DNA of 64,000 nt from Promicromonospora sp. MEB111 (GTDB lineage: Bacteria > Actinomycetota > Actinomycetes > Actinomycetales > Cellulomonadaceae): contig NZ_JARVSD010000014.1 in NCBI RefSeq assembly GCF_030209445.1, positions 372,001 through 436,000 on the forward strand, given 5' to 3'. Position 1 is the first letter of the stretch. Each line of letters opens with the position of its first letter. The notes beneath the pieces were generated by a model. The model did not search any database. It saw only the letters and a program-made list of their open reading frames with translations, and was not told the DNA's origin. Positions 43,419 to 53,293 of the stretch are shown piece after piece. Made by a program: the position numbers and the translations under genes.

Positions 43419-43513
43419 GGTGATCGACCCTAGGCGCTCCGCGGCCGGTCGGGCAGTCGTCCCTGTGGCCAGGAACGGGTGTCCCCAGTTGTGCGGGTCG
43501 TACAGGTGCGGCA

Positions 43514-44278
43514 TCAGCCCGCGGCCGCCCGCTTGTGCTCGATGTGGGCGACGAGGCCGTCGAGGATGCGGGCCAGACCGAACTCCATCTCCCGGCCGGG
43601 GTCCGTCGCCGCCTGGTACGCCTCGCCCGCGGCGGCGCCGACGCGTCCGGCGAGCGGGTACTCGCGCCCGGCCATCACCACGCCGAGCTCGTCGGCGTTC
43701 GCCGCCCACCAGTCGGCCTGGGTCATCCCCGACGCACGCTCCTCGGCGCGGATGCTCTCCTGGGCGCGCGCGACGTTCCCGGCGAAGCCGATGAGCAGCG
43801 CGACGGTCTGGTCCATCTCGATGTCGTCGAGCCCGGCGCCCTCGATCGCGGAGAGCTGCCACTCGTACAGGTCGGACGCGCCCGGCCCGACCCAGGCGCG
43901 CAGCCCGGAGACCTCGAGCAGCCAGGGATGCTGCCGGCACTCCTCGTAGTGGAAGCGGGCGATCAGTGCCATCCGGTCACGCAGGTCGTCCGGCATCGCG
44001 GGCAGCTCCCGGCGGCCCAGCGCCCGGTCCACCATCAGCACCACGAGCTCGTCCCGGCCGGGCACGTAGGTGTACAGGCTCATCGCGCCGAGCCCGAGCT
44101 CCGTGGCGAGCAGGCGCATCGACAGGCCGGGGAGGCCGTCGCGGTCGGCGATCCGGATCGCGGCGTCGACGACGTCGTCCACGCTCAGCCGCTGCTTGCG
44201 CCCGCGCCGCGGCGCGGACGGCGTGCCGTCGTCGTAGCGCCACAGGAGGCGCAGAACGGGGTCCGGGTGGTCCGACAT
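43514..44278 (-). CDS. TetR-family repressor of ABC exporter
   Basis: This 254-residue repressor has the TetR helix-turn-helix LSVDDVVDAAIRIADRDGLPGLSMRLLATELGLGAMSLYTYVPGRDELV and a C-terminal ligand domain of the TetR_C type found near drug exporters. It is divergent from a DrrAB-type ABC transporter; the gap has two matching CGTAC-N3-GTACG sites, one by each start, so it probably represses both itself and the exporter until a drug binds. Confidence 0.93.
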   Translation of the reverse strand: MSDHPDPVLRLLWRYDDGTPSAPRRGRKQRLSVDDVVDAAIRIADRDGLPGLSMRLLATELGLGAMSLYTYVPGRDELVVLMVDRALGRRELPAMPDDLRDRMALIARFHYEECRQHPWLLEVSGLRAWVGPGASDLYEWQLSAIEGAGLDDIEMDQTVALLIGFAGNVARAQESIRAEERASGMTQADWWAANADELGVVMAGREYPLAGRVGAAAGEAYQAATDPGREMEFGLARILDGLVAHIEHKRAAAG

Positions 44279-44297
44279 GGACCCACCGTAACTTTTT

Positions 44298-44310
44298 CGT
44301 ACGCCGTACG
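44298..44310. promoter_or_regulatory. TetR operator copy 1
   Basis: CGTACGCCGTACG has CGTAC/GTACG arms around a three-base centre and lies 20 bases before the TetR start, within TTTCG...GGAA context shared with the second copy. Confidence 0.7.
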
Positions 44311-44341
44311 GAATGAATGCTACGCTGGGCGAGCTGTTAGT

Positions 44342-44354
44342 CGTACGCTGTACG
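44342..44354. promoter_or_regulatory. TetR operator copy 2
   Basis: CGTACGCTGTACG, identical in arms and in the following GGAA to copy 1, lies 15 bases before the ABC ATPase start. Both copies are 44 bases apart, about four helix turns. Confidence 0.7.
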
Positions 44355-44368
44355 GAAAAGGAGACACC

Positions 44369-45393
<1,025 letters not shown>

Positions 45394-45397
<4 letters not shown>

Positions 45398-46185
45398 ACG
45401 CCGTCGCCGCCACCCTGCGCCAGAGCTGGGTGATCACCCTGCGCGACCTCAAGCACTGGCAGCGCGAGCCGTGGACACCCGTCTTCGGGATCGCGTTCTC
45501 CGTGATGCTCGTGCTCGTCTTCGGCTACCTGCTGGGCGGCGCGATCGCCCTGCCCGGCGGCGGGGACTACCTCGCGTACCTGATGCCGGGCATCTTCGCG
45601 CTCTCGATGATGTTCGGCATCGAGGCCACGATGAGCGCCATCGCCAACGACTCGAAGAAGGGTGTCACCGACCGCTTCCGCTCGCTGCCGATCAGCGGCG
45701 CCGCCGTCCCGCTCGGCCGGGCCGGCGCCGACCTGGTGAACTCCGCGGCCGAGCTCGCGGTGCTCATGGTGGGTGGGCTGCTCATCGGGTGGAGCGCGTC
45801 CGGCAGCGTCGCCGCCACCGTGCTCGGCGTCGTGCTGCTGCTCTGGCTGCGGTTCGCGATGCTCGTGCTCGGGGTGTTCCTCGGGCTCACGTTCCGCGGC
45901 GAGGGCGGCGTGACGGCGGTCCAGGTGCTGGTGTGGCCCCTCGGGTTCCTGTCCAACGTGCTGGTCGCGCCCGAGTCGATGCCCGGGTGGCTGGCGGTCC
46001 TGGCGCAGTGGAACCCGATCTCCGCGACGGCGGCCGCCTGCCGCGAGCTGTTCGGCAACCCGACCGGCATCACCGGGGGTGTCCTGGCCGACCACGCCCT
46101 GCTCCTCGCGGCGCTGTGGCCGGCCGTGCTCACCCTGGTGTTCCTGCCGCTGACGGCGCGCGCCTACCGGCGGCTGTCGCGTTGA
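45394..46185 (+). CDS. DrrB-type ABC exporter permease
   Basis: This 263-residue ABC-2 type permease has six predicted helices. It begins MNAVAATLRQSWVITLRDLKHWQREPWTPVFGIAF, has MPGIFALSMMFGIEATMSAIANDSKKGVTDRFRSLPIS (the ABC-2 signature loop) and ends with NPISATAAACRELFGNP, all typical of DrrB. It partners the preceding ATPase. Its stop overlaps the convergent AraC-type gene by 22 bases, and no terminator is visible. Confidence 0.93.
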
Positions 46186-46943
46186 GAGGGTGACCTTCTT
46201 CGGAACGACGACGGCGTCTCGCCCGTCAGCCGCGCGAACGTGCGGGTGAACGAGGGCTGGTCGTAGAAGCCCGCCGCGCTCGCGACGTCCGCGAGCGGCA
46301 CCGTGGTCGACGTGAGCAGGTGGGCCGCGCGGTCCACGCGCAGCCGGAGCACGAGCTGCCGCGGCGAGAGGCCGAAGACCCGGCGCACCCGGCGGTCCAG
46401 GGACGCGGGGGCACACCCGGCGAGCACGGCGAGGTCCGCGACCGACGGCACCTCGCCGTGCTCCAGCAGGTCCTCGATCTGCCCGCGCAGCCGGGCCATG
46501 GCCTGGATCGTCGCGTCGTCGGCGTCGCCCGACCGCAGGTCCTGCGACACGGAGACGAGGCCCACGTAGGCGCCGGACTCGTCGTGCAGCGGCAGCTTGG
46601 AGGTGAGGAACCAGCCCGGCGCCCCGCCGACGTGCCGGATCAGCTCCAGCTCGCCGCGCAGCGGCTTGTCCGTGGTGCGGACCAGCTCGTCCTGGCTCTC
46701 GTAGCGCTCGGCCAGCTCGGGGACGAACAGGTCCACGGCACGCTTGCCGATCACGTCGCGCCGCGACCGCTCGCGCGTGCGCCCCACGAAGACCTGGTTG
46801 ACCAGCACGTACCGGCCGTCGGCGTCCTTGGCGCAGAACATGACGCCGGACAGCTCGTCCATCAGGGCGACCATGGCGGGGTGCAGTGCGGCCAGCAGGG
46901 CCCGCGCCTCGGGCCGAGCGGCGCCGTTCGGCGGGTTGCTCAT
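46164..46943 (-). CDS. AraC-family regulator with PAS domain, next to putA
   Basis: This 259-residue regulator has an N-terminal PAS-like sensor (MDELSGVMFCAKDADGRYVLVNQVFVGRTRERSRRDVIGKRAVDLF, then a PAC-like KLPLHDESGAYVGLVSVSQDL) and a C-terminal AraC helix-turn-helix pair (SVADLAVLAGCAPASLDRRVRRVFG, PLADVASAAGFYDQPSFTRTFARLTGETPSSFRR). It is divergent from the proline catabolic gene, 109 bp away, and most likely controls it. The PAS ligand is unknown. Confidence 0.88.
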   Translation of the reverse strand: MSNPPNGAARPEARALLAALHPAMVALMDELSGVMFCAKDADGRYVLVNQVFVGRTRERSRRDVIGKRAVDLFVPELAERYESQDELVRTTDKPLRGELELIRHVGGAPGWFLTSKLPLHDESGAYVGLVSVSQDLRSGDADDATIQAMARLRGQIEDLLEHGEVPSVADLAVLAGCAPASLDRRVRRVFGLSPRQLVLRLRVDRAAHLLTSTTVPLADVASAAGFYDQPSFTRTFARLTGETPSSFRRRSPSQRDSRR

Positions 46944-47052
46944 CGGGTCCCGATCGTACGCGGCGCACCGCACCACCCCTTGGCCGAAACAGGTGCGGAT
47001 CGCGAGTGATCCTGCCAATACACGCGAGCGGCCCCGGGTGCACCCTGGTGTC

Positions 47053-50000
47053 ATGAAGACCTCTGCCCGGCGCGGGAGCGCCGACACCGCCGACGTCCCG
47101 ACCGGGGGCGCAGGCGCACCGGACAGCGCGACGCCGCAGGCTCCGACCGAGCCGCCCGCGAAGCCCGCCGCCGACACCCTCGTCGAGGACGCCGTAGCCC
47201 TCGCCCGGACCTGGATCGGCACCGCCACCGGGGCCGCCGCCGGCACCGACGGCACCGCCGGCTCGAAGACCGACAAGGCCGTCGCCCGCGCCTCCGCCGC
47301 CCTGGGCGCGCTCGTCTCCGACCCCGCGGGCCTGGAGCTCGCCGTCGGGTTCGTCGACGACGTCGCCCGCCCGCAGGACGTCCACGTCGCCGCCAAGGCC
47401 CTGGCCCGCCTCGGCAAGAAGGCCGGCAGTGCCACGTTCCTCAGCGCGAGCGACCGCGCGCTGTTCCGGGCCGGCGCGCTGACCGCCCCCGTGCTCCCGG
47501 GCATCGTGGTCCCCGCCGCCCGCGCCCGGCTGCGTCAGCTCGTGGGCCACCTCGTGGCCGACGCCGGCAACGGCCTCACCGCCCACCTCGCCCGCACCCG
47601 GGCCGAGGGCTACACCCTCAACGTGAACCTGCTGGGCGAGGCGGTGCTCGGCAAGGACGAGGCCGCCGGCCGTCTGGCCCGCACCGTCGCGCTGGTCGAG
47701 CGTCCCGACGTCGACTACGTGTCCATCAAGGTCTCCAGCGTCGCCGCGCAGCTCGTCACGTGGGACCTCGACGGCTCCCGCGACCGCGTCGTCGAGCAGC
47801 TCCTGCCGCTCTACCGCGCCGCGCGCGACCACGGCGTCTTCCTCAACCTCGACATGGAGGAGTACCGCGACCTGGCCCTGACCACCGCGGTCTTCACCGA
47901 GATCCTGGGCCGCGACGAGTTCCGCGACCTGGAGGCCGGCATCGTGCTGCAGGCCTACCTGCCCGACGCCCTGGGCGCGCTGGACGGGCTCACCGAGTTC
48001 GCCGCGAAGCGCGTCGCGGACGGCGGCGCGCGCATCAAGGTGCGGATCGTCAAGGGCGCGAACCTCGCCATGGAGCACGTCGAGGCCGCCCTGCACGACT
48101 GGGCGCAGGCGCCCTACGCGACCAAGCCCGACGTCGACGCCAACTACGTGCGCATGCTCGACCACGCGCTGCGCCCCGAGCGCGCGCACGCCGTCCGCAT
48201 CGGCGCGGCGTCGCACAACCTGTTCCACGTGGCGCTCGCGATCCTGCTCGGCCGGGCGCGCGGCGTCTCCGAGGCGCTCGACATCGAGATGCTCCAGGGC
48301 ATGGCGCCCACCGAGGCCGCCGCCGTCCGCGACGAGGTCGCCAAGGACAGCGGCCGCGTGGTGCTCTACACCCCGGTCGTGCGCGACGAGGACTTCGACG
48401 TCGCCATCTCCTACCTGGTGCGCCGCCTGGAGGAGAACGCCACGGAGCAGAACTTCCTGCACGCGGCGTTCGCGCCGCAGAGCGCTGCCGTCCCGACGTC
48501 AGCGATGGACCGGCAGGAGGCCGCGTTCCGCGCCTCCGTCGAGCTGGGCGTGCACTACGCGCCCGACGACGTGGCCCCGCGCCGCCGTCCGCGCCCCGCG
48601 CCGGAGCAGGTGACCGGGCCGTTCCACAACGCCGCCGACACCGACCCCGCGGTCGCCGAGCACCGGGCCTGGGCCCAGCAGGTCACGGGCACGCGCTCGG
48701 GGTACGTGCCGGCCCTGGCCGAGCCGCTGGCGACATCCGCCCAGGTGGACGACGTCGTGGCGCTCGCCCGCCGCGCGGGTGCGGCCTGGGCCAAGGTGGC
48801 CCCCGCAGACCGCGGCCGCGTGCTGCGCTCCGCGGCCCAGCACCTCGAGGCCGCGCGCACCGACCTGGTCGCCGCCATGGTGCACGAGGCCGGCAAGACC
48901 GTCGCCGAGGCGGACCCCGAGGTCAGCGAGGCCGTGGACTTCGCCGCCTACTACGCGCAGGCGGCCGAGGCCCTCGACCCGACGTCGGAGGCCTGGCCGG
49001 GCGCCCGGTACACGCCGGACGGCGTCACGCTGGTCACGCCGCCCTGGAACTTCCCCGTCGCGATCCCGATCGGCGGCGTGCTCGCCGGCCTCGCGTCCGG
49101 CTCCTCCGTGATCGCCAAGCCTGCGCCGCCCACGCCGCGCTGCCTGGAGATCGCCGTCGAGGCCGTGCACGCGGCGCTCGACGAGGTGGCGCCCGAGATC
49201 GGCCTGGACCCGGCCATCGCGCGCGACGTCGCGCAGTTCGTCCGCGTGCCGGACGGCGACCTCGGCCGCCGCCTCGTCACGCACGACGGCGTGTCCCGCG
49301 TGATCCTCACGGGCGCGATCGAGACCGCGGAGATGTTCGCGTCCTGGCGCCCCGAGCTCCCGGTGCTCGCGGAGACGTCGGGCAAGAACGCGATCGTTGT
49401 GACGCCGTCGGCGGACCTCGACCTGGCCGTCGCCGACGTGGTGCGCTCGGCGTTCGGGCACGCGGGGCAGAAGTGCTCCGCGGCGTCGCTCGTGATCCTC
49501 GTCGGCTCGGTGGGCGACCCGCGCACCGTGACGGGGGAGCGGTTCCGCCGCCAGCTCGTCGACGCCGTGTCCTCGCTCGCCGTGGGACCCGCCACCGACC
49601 TGGCCACCGTGATGGGCCCGCTCACCGAGCCCGCGCAGGGCAAGCTGCTGCGCGCGCTGACCACGCTGGAGGCGGGCGAGAGCTGGCTCGTGCGGCCGCG
49701 CCGGCTGGACGCGGTGGCGCAGGAGGCCGGCCTTGGCAAGGGCCGCCTGTGGACCCCGGGTGTGCGCGACGGTGTGCGCCCCGGCTCGTTCTTCCACCTC
49801 ACCGAGGCCTTCGGACCGGTGCTGGGCATCATGACCGCCCGCACGCTGGACGAGGCGCTCGCGCTGCAGAACGCGGTGTCGTTCGGCCTCACGGGCGGCA
49901 TCCACTCGCTGGACGACGCCGAGGTGGAGCACTGGCTCGACCGCGTCGAGGTCGGCAACGCGTACGTGAACCGGCACATCACCGGCGCGATCGTGCAGCG

Positions 50001-50586
50001 CCAGTCGTTCGGCGGCTGGAAGGCCTCCGTCGTGGGCTCCGGCGCCAAGGCGGGCGGGCCCAACTACGTGGCGCAGCTCGGCCGGTGGGCCGACGCGCCC
50101 GACGTGCCGTCGCGCACCGAGGACCCGGCGGGCTGGCTCGCCTGGGCCCGCGCCGACGACGCCCGCGCCTGGCTCACGGAGTTCTCGCAGGCGCACGACC
50201 CGTCCGGGCTCGGCGTCGAGTCGAACGTGTTCCGCTACCGGCCCGTCCCGGGCATCACGGTGCGCGTCGGCGCGGGCGCGCCGGACGCCGAGGTGCAGCG
50301 CGTGCTGGCCGCGGCCGCACGGGCGGGCGTCACGGCGACCGTCGTGGGGCAGGAGACCAGCGACGAGGCGTTCGCCGAGTCCGTCGCCGACGGCGTGGTG
50401 ACCGGCCGGATCCGCGTGGTGGGCGAGGCGCCCGGGCTGCGCGACGCGGCGGCGAGCCGCCTCGGCTCGGTGACCGTGCTGGACGGACCGGTGCTGGCGA
50501 GCGGCCGCCGCGAGCTGCTGACGATGCTCCGCGAGCAGGCGGTCAGCCGCACGATGCACCGCTACGGCCACCTCCGCACGGCGTAG
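47053..50586 (+). CDS. putA: Bifunctional proline dehydrogenase / P5C dehydrogenase (PutA)
   Basis: This 1177-residue enzyme oxidises proline to glutamate in two steps. After about 60 low-complexity residues comes the FAD-linked PRODH barrel (GYTLNVNLLGEAVLG, VSIKVSS, LNLDMEEYRDL, VRIVKGANLAMEHVEA, ASHNLFHVALA). The aldehyde dehydrogenase half follows, with TPPWNFPVAIPIGG, Glu774 in LAETSGKNAIV and catalytic Cys808 in GHAGQKCSAAS. No N-terminal DNA-binding domain is present, so unlike E. coli PutA it cannot repress itself; the divergent AraC/PAS gene probably does the regulating. Confidence 0.95.
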   Translation: MKTSARRGSADTADVPTGGAGAPDSATPQAPTEPPAKPAADTLVEDAVALARTWIGTATGAAAGTDGTAGSKTDKAVARASAALGALVSDPAGLELAVGFVDDVARPQDVHVAAKALARLGKKAGSATFLSASDRALFRAGALTAPVLPGIVVPAARARLRQLVGHLVADAGNGLTAHLARTRAEGYTLNVNLLGEAVLGKDEAAGRLARTVALVERPDVDYVSIKVSSVAAQLVTWDLDGSRDRVVEQLLPLYRAARDHGVFLNLDMEEYRDLALTTAVFTEILGRDEFRDLEAGIVLQAYLPDALGALDGLTEFAAKRVADGGARIKVRIVKGANLAMEHVEAALHDWAQAPYATKPDVDANYVRMLDHALRPERAHAVRIGAASHNLFHVALAILLGRARGVSEALDIEMLQGMAPTEAAAVRDEVAKDSGRVVLYTPVVRDEDFDVAISYLVRRLEENATEQNFLHAAFAPQSAAVPTSAMDRQEAAFRASVELGVHYAPDDVAPRRRPRPAPEQVTGPFHNAADTDPAVAEHRAWAQQVTGTRSGYVPALAEPLATSAQVDDVVALARRAGAAWAKVAPADRGRVLRSAAQHLEAARTDLVAAMVHEAGKTVAEADPEVSEAVDFAAYYAQAAEALDPTSEAWPGARYTPDGVTLVTPPWNFPVAIPIGGVLAGLASGSSVIAKPAPPTPRCLEIAVEAVHAALDEVAPEIGLDPAIARDVAQFVRVPDGDLGRRLVTHDGVSRVILTGAIETAEMFASWRPELPVLAETSGKNAIVVTPSADLDLAVADVVRSAFGHAGQKCSAASLVILVGSVGDPRTVTGERFRRQLVDAVSSLAVGPATDLATVMGPLTEPAQGKLLRALTTLEAGESWLVRPRRLDAVAQEAGLGKGRLWTPGVRDGVRPGSFFHLTEAFGPVLGIMTARTLDEALALQNAVSFGLTGGIHSLDDAEVEHWLDRVEVGNAYVNRHITGAIVQRQSFGGWKASVVGSGAKAGGPNYVAQLGRWADAPDVPSRTEDPAGWLAWARADDARAWLTEFSQAHDPSGLGVESNVFRYRPVPGITVRVGAGAPDAEVQRVLAAAARAGVTATVVGQETSDEAFAESVADGVVTGRIRVVGEAPGLRDAAASRLGSVTVLDGPVLASGRRELLTMLREQAVSRTMHRYGHLRTA

Positions 50587-50601
50587 AGCCACCGTTGAGC
50601 C

Positions 50602-50668
50602 ACCGTTGAGTGCTGGGTTTTCGCCCTTCCTCGTACCTCAGAAGGGCGAAAACCCAGCACTCAACGGT
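50602..50668. terminator. Long perfect hairpin between putA and LacI gene
   Basis: Perfect 28-bp arms (50602-50629 and 50641-50668) close an 11-base loop. The stem contains GGGTTTTCGCCC and lies between convergent stops, touching the LacI gene's stop codon. It is an unusually long bidirectional terminator. Confidence 0.9.
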
Positions 50669-51693
50669 TACGCGGACTCGCCCTCGATCAGGCGGGGGGC
50701 GAAGATCCGGCGCTCGTCCCGGACCGGGCGGCCCGCGACCAGGTCCACGAGCATGCTCGTGGCGGCGCCGACCATCTGCACCACCGGGTTGTGCACGGTC
50801 GTCAGCCGCGGTGACGTGGTCTCGGCGATGCCGAGGTCGTCGAACCCGACCACCGAGACGTCGCCCGGCACGGACCGGCCCCGCTCGGCGAGCACGCGCA
50901 GCGTGGCCTCCGCCATGAGGTCCGAGGCCGCGAAGATGCCGTCCAGGTCGGGATGCTGGTCCAGGAGCCGTGCGGCCGCGACGAGCGCCCCGGCGACGGT
51001 GAAGTCGCCCTCGACCAGCGCGTCGTCGGGCAGGCCGGCGTCGCGCAGGGCGTCCCGCCAGCCGGTCATCCGGTCCACCCCGGCGGGCATGTCGAGCGGC
51101 CCGGTGATGGTGCCGATGCGCCGGCGACCCCGGTCGATCATCCGCTGGGTGGCGATGCGTCCGCCCGCGACGTTGTCGACGTCGACGTAGCGCAGGCCGC
51201 GCGAGAAGAACGGGTCGGGCTCGAACAGCCGCCCCACGAAGACGGCCGGCAGCGCCGCCGGCCCGAGCTCCGTCTCGAGCTGGTCGCCCTTGTGGTGCGA
51301 CGCCACGATGACGCCGTCGACGTGGCCGCTGCGCAGGTAGCGGCCCACCCGCCCGCGCTGCTCGCCCGGGCGGGCGAGCAGCAGCACGAGCTGGAGGTCC
51401 GTCCCGGCCAGCCCCTCGCTGACGCCCGCGAGGGTGCCGGAGAGGAACGGGTCGGTGAGGATGCGCTGGTCCGGCTCGGGCACCACGAGGGCGATCGAGT
51501 CGGTGCGCCGGGTCACGAGGGACCGGGCGGCTCGGTTCGGTGCGTACCCGAGGCGGGCGACGGCGTCGTCGACCGCCGCCTGCGCCTCGGGGGAGACTCG
51601 CAGGCCGCCGTTGATGGCACGCGACGCGGTCGACCGGGACACCCCGGCCGCCTGGGCCACGTCATCGAGGGTGGGTGGGCCTGAGGTCGTCAC
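50668..51693 (-). CDS. cebR: LacI-family repressor, CebR/CelR-like
   Basis: This 341-residue repressor has the LacI helix-turn-helix TLDDVAQAAGVSRSTASRAINGGLRVS with the hinge helix region and a sugar-binding core (DGVIVASHHKGD, VDVDNVAGGRIATQRMIDRG, GIFAASDLMAEATLRVL). Its GTG overlaps the beta-glucosidase stop (GTGA), so it is the last gene of the sugar operon. The operon's promoter contains the CebR/CelR box, so cellobiose or a cello-oligomer is the probable inducer; the symbol rests on that operator and gene order. Confidence 0.83.
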   Translation of the reverse strand: MTTSGPPTLDDVAQAAGVSRSTASRAINGGLRVSPEAQAAVDDAVARLGYAPNRAARSLVTRRTDSIALVVPEPDQRILTDPFLSGTLAGVSEGLAGTDLQLVLLLARPGEQRGRVGRYLRSGHVDGVIVASHHKGDQLETELGPAALPAVFVGRLFEPDPFFSRGLRYVDVDNVAGGRIATQRMIDRGRRRIGTITGPLDMPAGVDRMTGWRDALRDAGLPDDALVEGDFTVAGALVAAARLLDQHPDLDGIFAASDLMAEATLRVLAERGRSVPGDVSVVGFDDLGIAETTSPRLTTVHNPVVQMVGAATSMLVDLVAGRPVRDERRIFAPRLIEGESA

Positions 51694-53288
51694 TCCGTCG
51701 GAACCGCCTTGTCTCCGCCGTCGTCGCCGGTCGGGTACGGCACGGGTGCGGCACTTCGCTCCGGAACGGCATTGGCCCGCGCGACCTGACCGTACCAGCG
51801 GCCGGACGCCTTGACCGTGCGCTCCTGCGTCTCGAAGTCCACGCGCACGAGGCCGAAGCGCTTTCCGTAGCCCCACGCCCACTCGTAGTTGTCGAGCAGG
51901 GACCAGCCGAAGTAGCCGCGCACGTCGGCGCCCTCGTCGATCGCATCCTTGACGGCGCGCAGGTGTACGTCGACGAAGCCGAGGCGCTCCTGGTCGTCCA
52001 CGAACCCGTCCGGGCCCACGACGTCGTCGTACGCGCTGCCGTTCTCCGTGACGTACAGGGCGATGCCGCGCGGACCCGTGTAGTCCTGCTGCAGGCGCAG
52101 CAGGAGGCGGGTGAGGCCCTCGGGCTGCACCTCCCAGTTCTGGGTGGTCACGGGCAGGCCGCGCGGGTGGGTGTACGCGCCGTCGCCGCCCGGGAACGGG
52201 TTGGACGACGGCCGGCTCACCGGCGCGCCGCCGTCCAGCGGGCGCTCGGCCGGCACCGCGGCCACGGCGTTGCCGTGGTAGTAGTTCACGCCGAGCGAGT
52301 CGATGGGCGTCGAGATGATCTCGAGGTCGCCCTCCTGGATGTGCTGCTCCAGGCCGTACTCGCGCACGTCCTCCAGCACGTCCAGCGGGTACGCACCGCG
52401 CAGGATCGGGTCGGCGAAGATCCGGGTGAAGCCCCCGTCGAGCCGGCGCGCGGCGTCGACGTCAGCGGGGTCGTCCGGGTTCAGCGGGTCCTCGACCTCG
52501 AAGTTGAGCGTGATGCCCAGGTTCGCGTCCGGCGCGCGCTCGCGCAGCGCCTCCACGGCCAGCCCGTGGGCCAGCATGAGGTGGTGCGCGGCGGCGAGGC
52601 CGTCCTCGCGGGACTGCCGGCCCGGCGCGTGCTGGCCGCCCGTATAGCCCAGGAAGGCGGCGCACCACGGCTCGTTGAGCGTGGTCCACACGTCGACGCG
52701 GTCGCCGATCGCCTCGTGCATGGTCACGGCGTAGTCGCGGAACCGGTACGCGGTGTCGCGGTTGACCCAGCCGTTCGACTCGGCCTCGATCGCCTGCGGC
52801 AGGTCCCAGTGGTAGAGCGTGAGCCACGGCAGGATGCCCGCGCCCAGCAGCTCGTCCACGAGCCGGTCGTAGTAGGCCAGGCCGGCCGGGTTGACCTCGC
52901 GCCCGCCGGGCACGACCCGGGACCACGACGTCGAGAACCGGTACGCCTTGATGCCGAGGTCCTTCATGAGCGCGACGTCGGCGGGGTAGCGGTGGTACTG
53001 GTCGCAGGCGACCTCGCCGTCCTCCTGGTTCAGGACGGCGCCCGGGACCTTGGCGAACACGTCCCACACGGAGTCCTCGCGGCCGTCCTCGTGGGCGGCG
53101 CCCTCCACCTGGTAGGCGGCGGTGGCCGCGCCCCAGAGGAAGCCGTCGGGGAAGGCCACGCTCCCGGTCGCGTTCGACGACGGCGCGGTGCGCGGCGCGC
53201 TCGGCGTGTACGGCAGCGCGTTGCCGGGGGCGGGCACACGCGGCGCCGCCGGGTCGGTCTTGAAGCTCTGCGTGAGGTCGCGGGTCAT
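51690..53288 (-). CDS. bglC: GH1 beta-glucosidase of cellooligosaccharide operon
   Basis: This 532-residue intracellular enzyme splits imported cellobiose to glucose. The GH1 motifs are FPDGFLWGAATAAYQVEGA, WTTLNEPWC with acid/base Glu206, and ALYVTENGSAY with nucleophile Glu415. The first 47 residues are extra and disordered. ATG 53288 is preferred because GAAGGG lies nine bases upstream; ATG 53297 overlaps the permease stop. No signal peptide is present. The gene is downstream of two permeases, the order of cebEFG-bglC in Streptomyces. Confidence 0.93.
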   Translation of the reverse strand: MTRDLTQSFKTDPAAPRVPAPGNALPYTPSAPRTAPSSNATGSVAFPDGFLWGAATAAYQVEGAAHEDGREDSVWDVFAKVPGAVLNQEDGEVACDQYHRYPADVALMKDLGIKAYRFSTSWSRVVPGGREVNPAGLAYYDRLVDELLGAGILPWLTLYHWDLPQAIEAESNGWVNRDTAYRFRDYAVTMHEAIGDRVDVWTTLNEPWCAAFLGYTGGQHAPGRQSREDGLAAAHHLMLAHGLAVEALRERAPDANLGITLNFEVEDPLNPDDPADVDAARRLDGGFTRIFADPILRGAYPLDVLEDVREYGLEQHIQEGDLEIISTPIDSLGVNYYHGNAVAAVPAERPLDGGAPVSRPSSNPFPGGDGAYTHPRGLPVTTQNWEVQPEGLTRLLLRLQQDYTGPRGIALYVTENGSAYDDVVGPDGFVDDQERLGFVDVHLRAVKDAIDEGADVRGYFGWSLLDNYEWAWGYGKRFGLVRVDFETQERTVKASGRWYGQVARANAVPERSAAPVPYPTGDDGGDKAVPTE

Positions 53289-53293
53289 CTGGT

